A DNA stretch of 64,000 nucleotides from Pseudomonas promysalinigenes. GTDB taxonomy: Bacteria; Pseudomonadota; Gammaproteobacteria; Pseudomonadales; Pseudomonadaceae. Below are positions 39,530-47,308 of the stretch, in pieces (position 1 is the first letter of the stretch; every line of letters starts with the position of its first letter). The notes beneath the pieces are model-generated. The model was not told the origin of the DNA. It saw nothing but the letters and a program-made list of their open reading frames with translations, and did not search any database. The stretch is from contig NZ_CP077094.1 of NCBI RefSeq assembly GCF_014269025.2, positions 3,782,001-3,846,000 of the forward strand, given 5' to 3'. The position numbers and the translations under genes were made by a program.

Positions 39530-40071
39530 AGCACCTCACGTGCACGCGCCCAGAGCTTCAGCCGGGCCTGCAACCCATTGAGCCCACCGTTGATGTGCCG
39601 CGTGATGCGGTTGAACTCGCCGCGATCGGCCAGGGTATTGAGCCCTCTGGAGTGCCAGAACCATGCCGCCGATTCGCAGGCCCAGCGGGGCTGCTCGAGC
39701 AACTGCGGTTGCACCAGCAAGCGCTCGTCGCCGAACAGCGCACGGCTGCAAGCCTGGTAGTTGTTACGCCCGGTCACTTGGATCAGGCCGCGCCCGCAAT
39801 ACAACTGGCCGTCGCCATCGGCCTGCGGTGTGTTGCCCAGGCGCAAGGCCAGGCTGCCGGTGTCATAGCGCGCAAGGTAGCGGTCGTTGCCCAGTTCCTT
39901 CACATAGCGGAACTGGCCGGACTCATGGCCAACCTGGGCGAGGAAAGCCGCCACGCGCATAGGATTGTCGATCTCCCAGCGTGGCAGGGTGATATTGAGT
40001 GCCGCAAGAAAAACGCCCGCAACAGGGCGGGCGTTCGGCAGAATCTGCAACAATTGCGTTTCGGTGAGCAT
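39523..40071 (-). CDS. GH19-type endolysin (chitinase-like lysozyme)
   Basis: 182-aa peptidoglycan hydrolase of glycoside hydrolase family 19. Catalytic Glu-50 is in the motif AQVGHESGQF, and GRGLIQVTGRNNY near residue 99 is diagnostic. No signal peptide is seen, so export depends on the holin. ATG 40071 has AAGGAG eight bases upstream. Bases 40006-40035, inside codons 13-22, also form a canonical intrinsic terminator on the coding strand. Confidence 0.92.
   Translation of the reverse strand: MLTETQLLQILPNARPVAGVFLAALNITLPRWEIDNPMRVAAFLAQVGHESGQFRYVKELGNDRYLARYDTGSLALRLGNTPQADGDGQLYCGRGLIQVTGRNNYQACSRALFGDERLLVQPQLLEQPRWACESAAWFWHSRGLNTLADRGEFNRITRHINGGLNGLQARLKLWARAREVLC
40006..40035 (-). 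terminator. intrinsic terminator structure inside the endolysin coding sequence
   Basis: AACGCCCGC / GCGGGCGTT, a perfect 9-bp stem with a six-base loop, followed on the minus strand by TTTCTT (five T in a row counting the stem end). It lies within the first 25 codons of the endolysin. Confidence 0.6.
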
Positions 40072-40095
40072 GTCTGACACTCCTTGTATCATCGT

Positions 40096-41130
40096 TCAAG
40101 CCTTAAGCGCGGCCTGACGGCGGGGCGCAGGTCCTTTGGTGTTGACCTTGCCCGCCTTACCGCCATTGCCCTGCACTGTGGTGCGCCAACCCGAAGCGCT
40201 GAACACCTGCTCCACAGCATCGAGTTGATAAGGCCCATCAAGGCCATCGGCAAAACCCTGCAGCTCGACACTGCGCTCGGCGAACAGGTCGGTACGGCCC
40301 GGTAGGTCCAGGCGAACCTGAGCGGTTTCGCGGTTGAAACTGGCCAGGCGAGCACGCCCAGCCTGTTCGGCAGCCGCGCGATTGGGGTAGAGGTGCCGGT
40401 CGGTGTGCTCCGGCCGCCCGCCTTCGGTAGCCTGCTCGTTGATCATTTCGATAGTCTGCGATGCCCCAGTGCCGGTGTCCTGGTAACGGGTGCGCACCGC
40501 CTTGCGGGCGGCTTTGTCGTCCAAGCGAAAATGCCACTGACTGACCTCGCTGCGGGCAATGCCAACCACGCCCAGAGGCCTACCAGAGGCGCTTAGCCCA
40601 GCCTGACGCGGCAGCACCAGCAGTTGGCCATCGCCGAGTTTGGCCGTGCAGTCATACTGGCGGGCCAGGCGCGTGATGAAATTGAAATCCGACTCGTTGT
40701 ACTGATCGACCCTGGGCACCTTCACCAGAACCGGGCACACCGTCTGCCAGCCGTTGCGCGCGCCAATGTCGGCAACGATGCGCTGCAGTGGCACCGCCTC
40801 CCAGCTCCCACTGCGGATGGTCCTGCCCGTGCCACGCAGGTCACTGGCCTTGCCGCGAATCACCAGGGTATCGGGAGGGCCGGACAACTCAACCTCATCG
40901 ACGGTGTAACGCCCCAGCCGGGTCAGCGGTTGGCCGGCGTAACCCAGGTGCACTTCGAGCAGCGCACCACGCGCTGGCAACGCCACGACACCTTCGCGGG
41001 CGTCGATGCGCAGCTCGAAGTCGTCCGATTCCATGCCCGGTTTGTCGGTGGTACGCAGCAACAGTAGGCGGTCGTTGATCAGCGCGGTGATGTCCTTGCC
41101 GTCGGCCTGAATACGAAATATCGGTTGCAT
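40096..41130 (-). CDS. tail protein D (baseplate hub, late control protein D family)
   Basis: 344-aa homologue of P2 gpD, which forms the hub at the end of the tail tube below the spike. Recognisable segments: MQPIFRIQADGKDIT at the N-terminus, YNESDFNFITRLARQYDCTAKLGDGQLLVLP near residue 140, and a Lys/Pro-rich tail. The next gene upstream is X and the endolysin follows after 24 bases. In tailocins D also helps trigger contraction together with V. Confidence 0.92.
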   Translation of the reverse strand: MQPIFRIQADGKDITALINDRLLLLRTTDKPGMESDDFELRIDAREGVVALPARGALLEVHLGYAGQPLTRLGRYTVDEVELSGPPDTLVIRGKASDLRGTGRTIRSGSWEAVPLQRIVADIGARNGWQTVCPVLVKVPRVDQYNESDFNFITRLARQYDCTAKLGDGQLLVLPRQAGLSASGRPLGVVGIARSEVSQWHFRLDDKAARKAVRTRYQDTGTGASQTIEMINEQATEGGRPEHTDRHLYPNRAAAEQAGRARLASFNRETAQVRLDLPGRTDLFAERSVELQGFADGLDGPYQLDAVEQVFSASGWRTTVQGNGGKAGKVNTKGPAPRRQAALKA

Positions 41131-41134
41131 GGCA

Positions 41135-41341
41135 TCAGTCCCACAGCTGAACGACTTTGGCCGGCGCTGGTGTCAACGGCGGCAGGCGGATCATGACCCC
41201 ACTGCGAAACGGCTGGGCCTGTTCAGCCAACCCCTGATTGGCTTGTAGAACGGCCTCGACGCTGCCGTCCAGATGCCCGTAGAAGTGCTGACAAAGGGTA
41301 TCGAGCAGGTCGCCCTCAGAGGTTTTGCATATCTTGTCCAT
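41135..41341 (-). CDS. tail protein X
   Basis: 68-aa protein of the P2 gpX family, which has a LysM-like fold and sits in the baseplate region. It begins MDKICKTSEGDLLDTLCQHFYG and contains VEAVLQANQGLAEQ and the ending VIRLPPL-like MIRLPPLTPAP. ATG 41341 overlaps the end of the U gene and has GGAG ten bases upstream. The frame opens 15 codons earlier. Confidence 0.9.
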   Translation of the reverse strand: MDKICKTSEGDLLDTLCQHFYGHLDGSVEAVLQANQGLAEQAQPFRSGVMIRLPPLTPAPAKVVQLWD

Positions 41342-42161
41342 AGCTGATGAACTCCAGTGAAAATCCTTGTTTTCGGGGGATACCACCGGCCAGCAAAGCG
41401 CCTTGTTCCTCTTCGATGCGGGTCAGGCACCAGGTGCCGAGCACTTCGCCGTAGCCTGTGGTAAGCGACAGGGGCAGCAGTTGGCGGCCGATGCTGCGCA
41501 GTGCCTGCAACTGGCCCAGACCGCCCTTGAAGCCAGGGAAAATCGCGCCACGAATGCTGATGCTTTCATCGCCCAGGCTGACCGCCTGCTGAGCACTCTG
41601 ACGGCTCAAGCGCTCCTGAGCGGCCCAACGAAATTGCGTCTGACGGCGCAGCTGATCGAAGGCGGTGGTATCGAGGTTGAAGTAGTACGGTGCGGTGTTA
41701 GGCTGCAGCGGCTGCAAGACCAAAAGGTGCGGGAACGGTTTGATCGCTTCGGCTGCTGGGGTTGCCTGCGGCGCGAAGCCGAAGGTCGAAAGTACCCCGT
41801 TGGCCGCCGAACGTACGTCCCCCACCACTTGCCCAATAGCCGCGCCGGCCTTGCCCAGGTGTTCTTCGAAGGCATCGACGCGGTCGCGCACCTTGCGCAC
41901 CACTTCGAGGCTTTGGTCATACTTGGCCACCACGTTGTCCACGCGCTGCTTGGCGACATCGATGGCGCGCATCGTGCGTTGCAAACGCTTGCCGATTTGC
42001 GGGCCGATCCATGGCAAGGCTTGGAGTTGACTGGCTGCCTCCTTGGCATGGCCAACCGCCTGGTTCATGGGGTCGAGCATGGCATCGGCACGCCGCCGCC
42101 CCTGCTCGCCGGCCTTGACCAGTGCATGCAAGCCACCTTGCAACTCATCCAGGTAGGTCAT
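41316..42161 (-). CDS. tail protein U (tail terminator/completion protein)
   Basis: 281-aa protein. The C-terminal third (about 185-281: QQAVSLGDESISIRGAIFPGFKGGLGQLQALRSIG ... TGYGEVLGTWCLTRIEEEQGALL) is the P2 gpU domain. The N-terminal half is helical and has no recognised domain. In P2 the protein is needed to complete the tail. It overlaps X and follows the tape measure by 9 bases. Confidence 0.9.
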   Translation of the reverse strand: MTYLDELQGGLHALVKAGEQGRRRADAMLDPMNQAVGHAKEAASQLQALPWIGPQIGKRLQRTMRAIDVAKQRVDNVVAKYDQSLEVVRKVRDRVDAFEEHLGKAGAAIGQVVGDVRSAANGVLSTFGFAPQATPAAEAIKPFPHLLVLQPLQPNTAPYYFNLDTTAFDQLRRQTQFRWAAQERLSRQSAQQAVSLGDESISIRGAIFPGFKGGLGQLQALRSIGRQLLPLSLTTGYGEVLGTWCLTRIEEEQGALLAGGIPRKQGFSLEFISYGQDMQNL

Positions 42162-42170
42162 GGGTGCTCC

Positions 42171-44390
42171 TCAGGGCTGTGGTTGATCGGCCATTTGCAC
42201 CGCGCGCGCCTGGCGCATCAGGTCGTCGAGCACGCGACGGGCAATGGCTTCCAGTTGCTGCAGGGTGTTAGGGTCTTCAAAGCTGTTGTTGAAGGTCACT
42301 GGCATGTTGGCGGTGAAGGTAAAATGCTGGGTCACCTCCGGTGGCGTGGCCACAGGCTGGGGGCCAGTGAGCGGCTGGGCAGCCGGAGGTTGAGCCGGGC
42401 GTTGCTCGGCCTGCTGGCTATCAGGGGAATCGCCAGCGCCTAGTACCGTTGCAAGGGTTTTGCCCAACCAGCCGCCAGCAGCCTCACCGCCGTTTGCCAA
42501 CAACGCACCGCCCGCCCACCCCACCAGGCCACCTATCACGGTGCCTACACCCGGGATGACCGAACCAAGTGCCGCGCCAGCCGCAACACTTGCCAAGCTG
42601 CCACCAAGCCCACCGACCGCGCGGCCATAGCCTTCCATTTTCTGGGCTGTGCTGCCCTCGCCACTGGCGGTCTGCGCGATCTGCCCGGCAGCGTTCAAAA
42701 CTGCCAACGCCGGTATCCGCTTGAGCAGCGGGCCGGCTGGGGCAAGCCGCGTAAGGGCAGCTGGCATGAGCATTTCGAACATGGGCGAGACACCGCTAGG
42801 CTCGCTATTGGTTAACGGCTGAGCGGGCTGCGGCATGCCAGGCAGCTCTGCCGCCTGCCCTGGCGCTGGCAGCGTCGCATCACTGCGTGGGGTTTGCGCA
42901 TCGTCCTTGGTGAACCCTCTGACCGCACTTGCCCCGGCCAGATCACCAATGGCCTCGCCCACATACCCGCCAAGCTTGCTGCCGTACTTTCTACCCCAGC
43001 GGCCTTTGCTCAGTCGCGGCAAGGCAGCCCCGAGCATCCGACCGGCCATTCCGCCCAGCGCGCTGCCTACTCCGCGTGCCCGCTGTTCATTGTCGTCAGA
43101 GGTTATCAGCGCCTTGCCTACCTCACCGAGCAGATCGATGCGGGTCGCTTGCCACTGCTGACGCGATGCATTGGCAGCGCTTCGTCGGGTAGCACGCGGC
43201 AGTTTGCGCACGCGGTTGCGAACAACATGCCCGGCGACGACGGCCGATAGGCCGCCAGCTAACGCATGACCAAGCCCTGGGGCTGAAGGCGGTTGCTGCT
43301 CAACGCCGGGTTCAGCGGTTTGTGCATAAAACGAAGCGCCAGGGCTAGGCTCGGCGGCTATTACCCGCGCAGGTTCAGCCCTGACCCAATCATGCAGAAT
43401 ACCGCCCCCTGCATCCCCCAATGCTTCGCCCAGATAACCACCCAGTTTGCTTAACTGGTCACGCTGCGCCTTACTTGCTTTGCGCTTGCCACCCGTCTTG
43501 CCAAGCAGTGGCACAAGCGTTCCGAGCAAGCGCCCTGCGGCTTCCCCCACTGCCGCGCCAGCACCACGCGCAGCCTGGCGGCCATCGTCGGCGCTAACCA
43601 GCGCTTTGGTGATCTTGCCCACTGCATCAACGCGGCTGTCTTGCCACTGCTCGCCAACTGCCTTGCGCGCCTGCCGCTGGCTGCGAGGTGATTGGCGGCC
43701 TATCAACCAACGCCCGCCTCGGTAACCTCCATAGGCCACCGCCCCCAGGCCGGCAGCCGCCAGCGTGGCCCGCCCCAGTGTGGCGGAAGCTGTCCCCGCC
43801 TCAGACCTGGCCGCTGGCTCGCGTGGCTGCGCAGGGGCTGGTGGCGCCATGTTTGGCGGCTGCGGCCGAATGAAAGGCTGACTCGATGCCTGCGCCGGCG
43901 GCGGCATCGGCTGTGGGCCAGATACGGGGGCTGAGCCCAATTCGGGCAGGGTGCTCGACTCAGCAATGGGTGCCTCGTTGCGCGGCACGACCGCGCGCTG
44001 AGGGTGTTGCACCATCGTGTGCCATTGCTGAAAGACATTGACGGTCATCGAGCCGGACGCCGGGCGCAATCGGGACAGCCCTGCGATGACATTGCCAAGC
44101 ATCTGGTAATGCTGGCGCAACCTGGCGATTGCCACGGTTTCATCCTGCAGATGCGATGCTCGGCCTTGTTGTACGTGCTGCGGGGCCTGGGCCGTTTGCT
44201 GCTCGATTTCGCGCAGCTTTTCAAGCTCCAGCCCCAGCCGGATAACCTCGCCGACAAACCGTCCCAGGCGGATGCCATCGACCTGCCTACTCAGACGTCC
44301 AACTTCCTGCTGCCGCAGATCGATGACCTGGCCCAATGGTTTGCTGACGGTCACACCGAACCCAAGGGTGAACAGCTGTGTGTTCGCCAT
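42171..44390 (-). CDS. tail tape measure protein (T)
   Basis: 739-aa protein setting tail length. The N-terminal ~120 aa are coiled coil, followed by a Pro/Gln-rich linker (about 140-200). Two related segments at about 248-330 and 412-487 have the common pattern WQ-x-(S/T)-R-(V/I)-D ... LGGY-(L/V)-GEA-(L/I)-GD. A Gly/Ala-rich membrane-like region follows (about 530-650), as in other tape measures. It lies between E' and U as in P2. AGGAGG precedes the ATG. Confidence 0.9.
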   Translation of the reverse strand: MANTQLFTLGFGVTVSKPLGQVIDLRQQEVGRLSRQVDGIRLGRFVGEVIRLGLELEKLREIEQQTAQAPQHVQQGRASHLQDETVAIARLRQHYQMLGNVIAGLSRLRPASGSMTVNVFQQWHTMVQHPQRAVVPRNEAPIAESSTLPELGSAPVSGPQPMPPPAQASSQPFIRPQPPNMAPPAPAQPREPAARSEAGTASATLGRATLAAAGLGAVAYGGYRGGRWLIGRQSPRSQRQARKAVGEQWQDSRVDAVGKITKALVSADDGRQAARGAGAAVGEAAGRLLGTLVPLLGKTGGKRKASKAQRDQLSKLGGYLGEALGDAGGGILHDWVRAEPARVIAAEPSPGASFYAQTAEPGVEQQPPSAPGLGHALAGGLSAVVAGHVVRNRVRKLPRATRRSAANASRQQWQATRIDLLGEVGKALITSDDNEQRARGVGSALGGMAGRMLGAALPRLSKGRWGRKYGSKLGGYVGEAIGDLAGASAVRGFTKDDAQTPRSDATLPAPGQAAELPGMPQPAQPLTNSEPSGVSPMFEMLMPAALTRLAPAGPLLKRIPALAVLNAAGQIAQTASGEGSTAQKMEGYGRAVGGLGGSLASVAAGAALGSVIPGVGTVIGGLVGWAGGALLANGGEAAGGWLGKTLATVLGAGDSPDSQQAEQRPAQPPAAQPLTGPQPVATPPEVTQHFTFTANMPVTFNNSFEDPNTLQQLEAIARRVLDDLMRQARAVQMADQPQP
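42930..43649 (-). repeat. duplicated segment within the tape measure gene
   Basis: Residues 248-330 (43649-43401) and 412-487 (43157-42930) align along their length. Shared landmarks are (A/S)DD, ARG-(A/V)-G-(A/S)-A, AGR-(L/M)-LG, SKLGGY and GEA. They are separated by about 80 residues of Pro-rich linker. Confidence 0.75.
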
Positions 44391-44403
44391 GAAGTCCTCC
44401 TGT

Positions 44404-44568
44404 TCAGGGCGCGAGCCACCAGACCATGTCGCTGTACGACATGGTCATGAGCTCGCTGGCGGAAAAGTTCAGCTCCTTGGTCAGCCGCTTGGCAGCGGCC
44501 TTCTGCCGGGCTGGATCAAAGTTCGTCGTCCTGCACCAGGCGAAAATAGCCGCTTTGCAGGCGGCCAT
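44404..44568 (-). CDS. tail-assembly chaperone downstream frame E' (GpE-like)
   Basis: This frame overlaps the end of E and encodes FDPARQKAAAKRLTKELN...MTMSYSDMVWWLAP, which resembles the GpE-type extension of tail-assembly chaperones. It has an internal ATG at 44568 (54 aa) but only a weak ribosome site. The alternative is fusion to E by a +1 shift at CTT-TGA (44521-44516), giving a 137-aa E-E' protein in which the 37 residues from DPARQ follow the last Leu of E. P2 and Mu make their extended chaperones by frameshifting (-1 and -2), so the fusion is the more likely product. Confidence 0.75.
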   Translation of the reverse strand: MAACKAAIFAWCRTTNFDPARQKAAAKRLTKELNFSASELMTMSYSDMVWWLAP

Positions 44569-44818
44569 AATCTTTCAAGGCAAGGCTTTCGAGGTCTTTG
44601 ATACCGACCTCGGCCAGGGATGCGAACAGGTTCAGTTCACGCTGTTCATCATCGCCCCCACCGCCGGCCTGGGCGTTGCGGATATCGCGTACGGTCGGCG
44701 CGCGCAGGGACAGGCTATCGACCTGAATCCCATTGGCCTCACTGGGTCGCGAAAGGCGCACGGTGACACGGTCGGGGCTGAGGGTAAGCCACTTCGGCTG
44801 CGGTTTCGTTTGAGCCAT
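44516..44818 (-). CDS. tail-assembly chaperone E (P2 E / Mu gp41 family)
   Basis: 100-aa protein. It begins MAQTKPQPKWLTLSPDRVTVRLSRP and continues with the family core RAPTVRDIRNAQA...RELNLFASLAEV, matching the Phage_TAC_7 chaperone family (E, 41 or 14). It keeps the tape measure soluble while tube subunits polymerise. ATG 44818 follows AGGAGG. The gene ends in CTT TGA, a +1-slip-prone stop context; see E'. Confidence 0.88.
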   Translation of the reverse strand: MAQTKPQPKWLTLSPDRVTVRLSRPSEANGIQVDSLSLRAPTVRDIRNAQAGGGGDDEQRELNLFASLAEVGIKDLESLALKDYGRLQSGYFRLVQDDEL

Positions 44819-44828
44819 GGTCGCCTCC

Positions 44829-45338
44829 TTACAAGCCCAGCGCAGCGCGCTGGCTAGCCAGTTGGTCGACGCCATCGATGACGCGTTTCATGCCCAGGGC
44901 GTCGATCTCGTAGACCAGGCGCCCATCGACTTCGAGCTTGTAGTAGGTCAGGCCGACGCTGTGCTTGATCTCGGCTTTGTCGCCGGACTTCCAGTCGCCC
45001 ATGTCGATTTCCTTCAAGGTGCCACGCAGGGTGACCACCACTGGGTTGATCTTGCCCTTGAGACCTTTGAAGGCACCGCGGAAGGTGCCATTGAAGCCGC
45101 TGCCGTCGGCCAGGCCGAAGAACTTCAAGGCCTCACGGCGCACGCCGGTGGTGGTGAAGGCAGCTTCCTGCTTCTCCATGCCCAGGTCCATCTCGACCGG
45201 CATGTCCATACCGCCGGGGCGATGTTCTTCCATTTTCAGGGTGAGTTTGGGCAGGGTCAGGCTGGGTACATCGCCCTGGAAGCTGACGCCATCGACGAAC
45301 AGGTTCAGGTTGGCCAGGGTTTCGGGAATCATTGCCAT
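44829..45338 (-). CDS. major tail tube protein FII
   Basis: 169-aa inner tube subunit of the contractile tail. Family segments: IPETLANLNLFVDGVSFQGDVPSLTLPKLTLK at the N-terminus, and GGMDMPVEMDLGMEK near residue 46. The spacing to the sheath gene upstream (13 bases) and E downstream (10 bases) is tight. The product stacks as hexameric rings around the tape measure. Confidence 0.95.
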   Translation of the reverse strand: MAMIPETLANLNLFVDGVSFQGDVPSLTLPKLTLKMEEHRPGGMDMPVEMDLGMEKQEAAFTTTGVRREALKFFGLADGSGFNGTFRGAFKGLKGKINPVVVTLRGTLKEIDMGDWKSGDKAEIKHSVGLTYYKLEVDGRLVYEIDALGMKRVIDGVDQLASQRAALGL

Positions 45339-45351
45339 GTAAATGCGCTCC

Positions 45352-46518
45352 TTAAGCGGCGGAATCGAGAACTTCGGTCAGCCACTGGTTAGTGACTTCA
45401 ACGCGGAAATTGGGGTTTTCGGCAGGTGGCACGTCGGTGAAGCGGATGTTCCAGTACACCTTGCCCTGTTCGAGCTGGCTGGCAGTGTTCAGCTCCGGGT
45501 CGGCGAAGACCTCGAAGTTGATGATCGCGCCCTGGTTCTTCAGGTCGCGCATGAAGGCCTGCAGGCCTTCGGTCACGTCCTTGACGTAGGTGGCGGTGAT
45601 GGCGCGGTCGACCGCCCATTTATGGCCGTAGAGAATTGCGTCCATGACGATGTCCATGGTCCGCACGCGGGTGACGAAGGCCCATTTCGGGTCGCTGGAC
45701 AAGGTGCGGTTGCCCCACAGACGGAAGCCATCATCGCGAATGATGGTGGCGATGTTGGCGTTGTTCAGCAGGTTGGCGCGGCAGCTGTCGTCGCCATCGA
45801 GGAACTCCACCGGGCGGGTGGTACCGGTGATGCCAACGAACTCTTTGTTCGATGGCGAGGCCCAGAAGCCGTACTCGCTGTCGGTCCAGGCGAACAGCCC
45901 GGCGACCCAGGCCGAGCCTGGGGCATCGACGCTGGCCTGCGCGCCGTTGTCCCAGTACTGCACCCCGGGGTCTACCATGAAGGCGCGCTTGGCACCGAAG
46001 TTCTCGGCATAGTCGATGGCCGCTTCGTCGGTGGTGTTCGGGCCGTCGATGATGGCGATGCCGCGCAGTTTGTCAGCCAGCGCGACCAGTGCGGTGCCAA
46101 CTGCTTGGGTGGCGCTATGGCGGGGTGCGGTAAGCAGACGCGGCTGGGCATTGAAACGGCTCTTGCCGTCGAGCAGCGCTTGCAGGCCGGTGCGCTTGCC
46201 ATCGGCCTGTACGCTGCCGATGATCGCTGCGGTCTGCTCGGCAGCATCGTCCAACTTGGCTACGCCACAGGCGACGATGACTGCCTTGGCGCGGTTGTAG
46301 ATGGCCCGGCAGGCCTTGGTGATGGCGGCGTTTTCGCCGAAGGCGGCGACGGCTTCACGCTCGCTGGTGATCAGCTGCAGTTCGTTGGCCTTGGCTTTGG
46401 CATCGGCACCTTCGGTAAAGGTATCGACCAGACCGATGATCGAGGAAGAAGGCAGCGCGATGTTGCGCGCGCCGGTGTCGACGTTGGTTACGGTCACGCC
46501 GTGAAAAAAGACACTCAT
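45352..46518 (-). CDS. contractile tail sheath protein FI
   Basis: 388-aa sheath subunit. The N-terminus is FFHGVTVTNVDTGARNIALPSSSIIGLVDTF. Later landmarks are GFRLWGNRTLSSDPKWAFVTRVRTMD near residue 270 and a C-terminal IRFTDVPPAENPNFRVEVTNQWL, matching P2 gpFI. Its presence identifies the particle as R-type (contractile), not F-type. GGAG lies nine bases before the ATG. Two terminators lie immediately upstream between it and the fibre assembly gene. Confidence 0.97.
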   Translation of the reverse strand: MSVFFHGVTVTNVDTGARNIALPSSSIIGLVDTFTEGADAKAKANELQLITSEREAVAAFGENAAITKACRAIYNRAKAVIVACGVAKLDDAAEQTAAIIGSVQADGKRTGLQALLDGKSRFNAQPRLLTAPRHSATQAVGTALVALADKLRGIAIIDGPNTTDEAAIDYAENFGAKRAFMVDPGVQYWDNGAQASVDAPGSAWVAGLFAWTDSEYGFWASPSNKEFVGITGTTRPVEFLDGDDSCRANLLNNANIATIIRDDGFRLWGNRTLSSDPKWAFVTRVRTMDIVMDAILYGHKWAVDRAITATYVKDVTEGLQAFMRDLKNQGAIINFEVFADPELNTASQLEQGKVYWNIRFTDVPPAENPNFRVEVTNQWLTEVLDSAA

Positions 46519-46540
46519 AGATTCATGCTCCAGATATGAG

Positions 46541-46562
46541 AAAGCCCCGCATGCGGGGCCTT
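46541..46562 (-). terminator. terminator-like hairpin upstream of the sheath gene
   Basis: GGCCCCGCATGCGGGGC self-complementary stem followed on the minus strand by TTTC. It lies between the fibre assembly gene and the sheath gene, second of two in tandem. Confidence 0.6.
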
Positions 46563-46578
46563 GTGTTACAGCGGAAAA

Positions 46579-46603
46579 GAAAACGCCCCGCGGGTGCGGG
46601 GCG
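46579..46603 (-). terminator. terminator immediately after the tail fibre assembly gene
   Basis: CGCCCCGC / GCGGGGCG stem, followed on the minus strand by TTTTCTTTTCC. It starts two bases after the assembly gene stop. Confidence 0.75.
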
Positions 46604-46604
46604 C

Positions 46605-47300
46605 TCAGGTAAGTTGCGAAGTGAGCCAGGCGGCCAGCGCTTCGTCGTTGGGGCTGATTGGCCAGTCATCAGCGGTTGGAACCTTGGCGGTAATGTCCAT
46701 ACGGCTGAGCTCAACGCGGTAGACCTTCCAGGCCGTGAGCGCTGCCACCTCTGCTTCGCTGGCCATTTCGAGGTCGACGGCATCTTGCAGCGTGCCGATG
46801 CGTTCTGTTGAGTACTGGGTGGCCAGCGCCTGTTTGCGGTACGCCACAACCCGCGCCGCCTCGGCAATGGCGGCCTCGTCTGGCACCCACTGTTCGCCTT
46901 CCCAGGTGTCGAATTCTGTCGACGGGGCTTGGAGGGTGTAGCCCTCTGGCAAGTCGCCCAGCGCAAGCCACTGTCGGGGCTCACCGGTGTCGGTGGTGTA
47001 AACCGTGGCGCCGCGGTGGTCAGGGACGATTTCCCAGCCGTTGTTATCACGGTTGATCAAGGCGGCAACGCCAGCTTTAAGCACGGGGGGGTCGATTTGG
47101 TAGCTGTGGGCGGGGATTAGCCAGATGCCAGGTTCAAGCGGGCTGGGATCGGCTTCGGAAACACACAGAAATTCGCCGGTACCGCGATGCACATTGCAGA
47201 GCAATAGCGGCTCTACGCCCCGTTGAAGCCACCAAGGCTGCAGCTCTACCGAGTTAAGCCGCGCCGCAGCCACGACAAGGTTGTCAGTAACGTCGGTCAT
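46605..47300 (-). CDS. tail fibre assembly (chaperone) protein
   Basis: 231-aa protein. Its C-terminal half (WEGEQWVPDEAAIAEAARVVAYRKQA...LTAWKVYRVELSRMDI) matches caudoviral tail-fibre assembly chaperones, which help trimerise the fibre encoded directly upstream. ATG 47300 has GAGG six bases upstream; a TTG start 12 bases earlier would overlap the fibre stop. Fibre and chaperone usually swap together in tailocins. Confidence 0.88.
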   Translation of the reverse strand: MTDVTDNLVVAAARLNSVELQPWWLQRGVEPLLLCNVHRGTGEFLCVSEADPSPLEPGIWLIPAHSYQIDPPVLKAGVAALINRDNNGWEIVPDHRGATVYTTDTGEPRQWLALGDLPEGYTLQAPSTEFDTWEGEQWVPDEAAIAEAARVVAYRKQALATQYSTERIGTLQDAVDLEMASEAEVAALTAWKVYRVELSRMDITAKVPTADDWPISPNDEALAAWLTSQLT

Positions 47301-47308
47301 GATTGTCC

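Noticed and set aside
44600..44700. Mu-like -2 slippery site at GGTGGGGGCGATG within E
   Set aside because: The frame that leads to E' contains two stops (within GAACTGAAC and CCTTGAAAG) downstream of this point, so a shift here cannot reach E'.
46523..47050. 175-codon alternative frame in the fibre assembly gene
   Set aside because: It overlaps a good assembly-protein frame and is Pro/Arg/Ser-rich without a domain.
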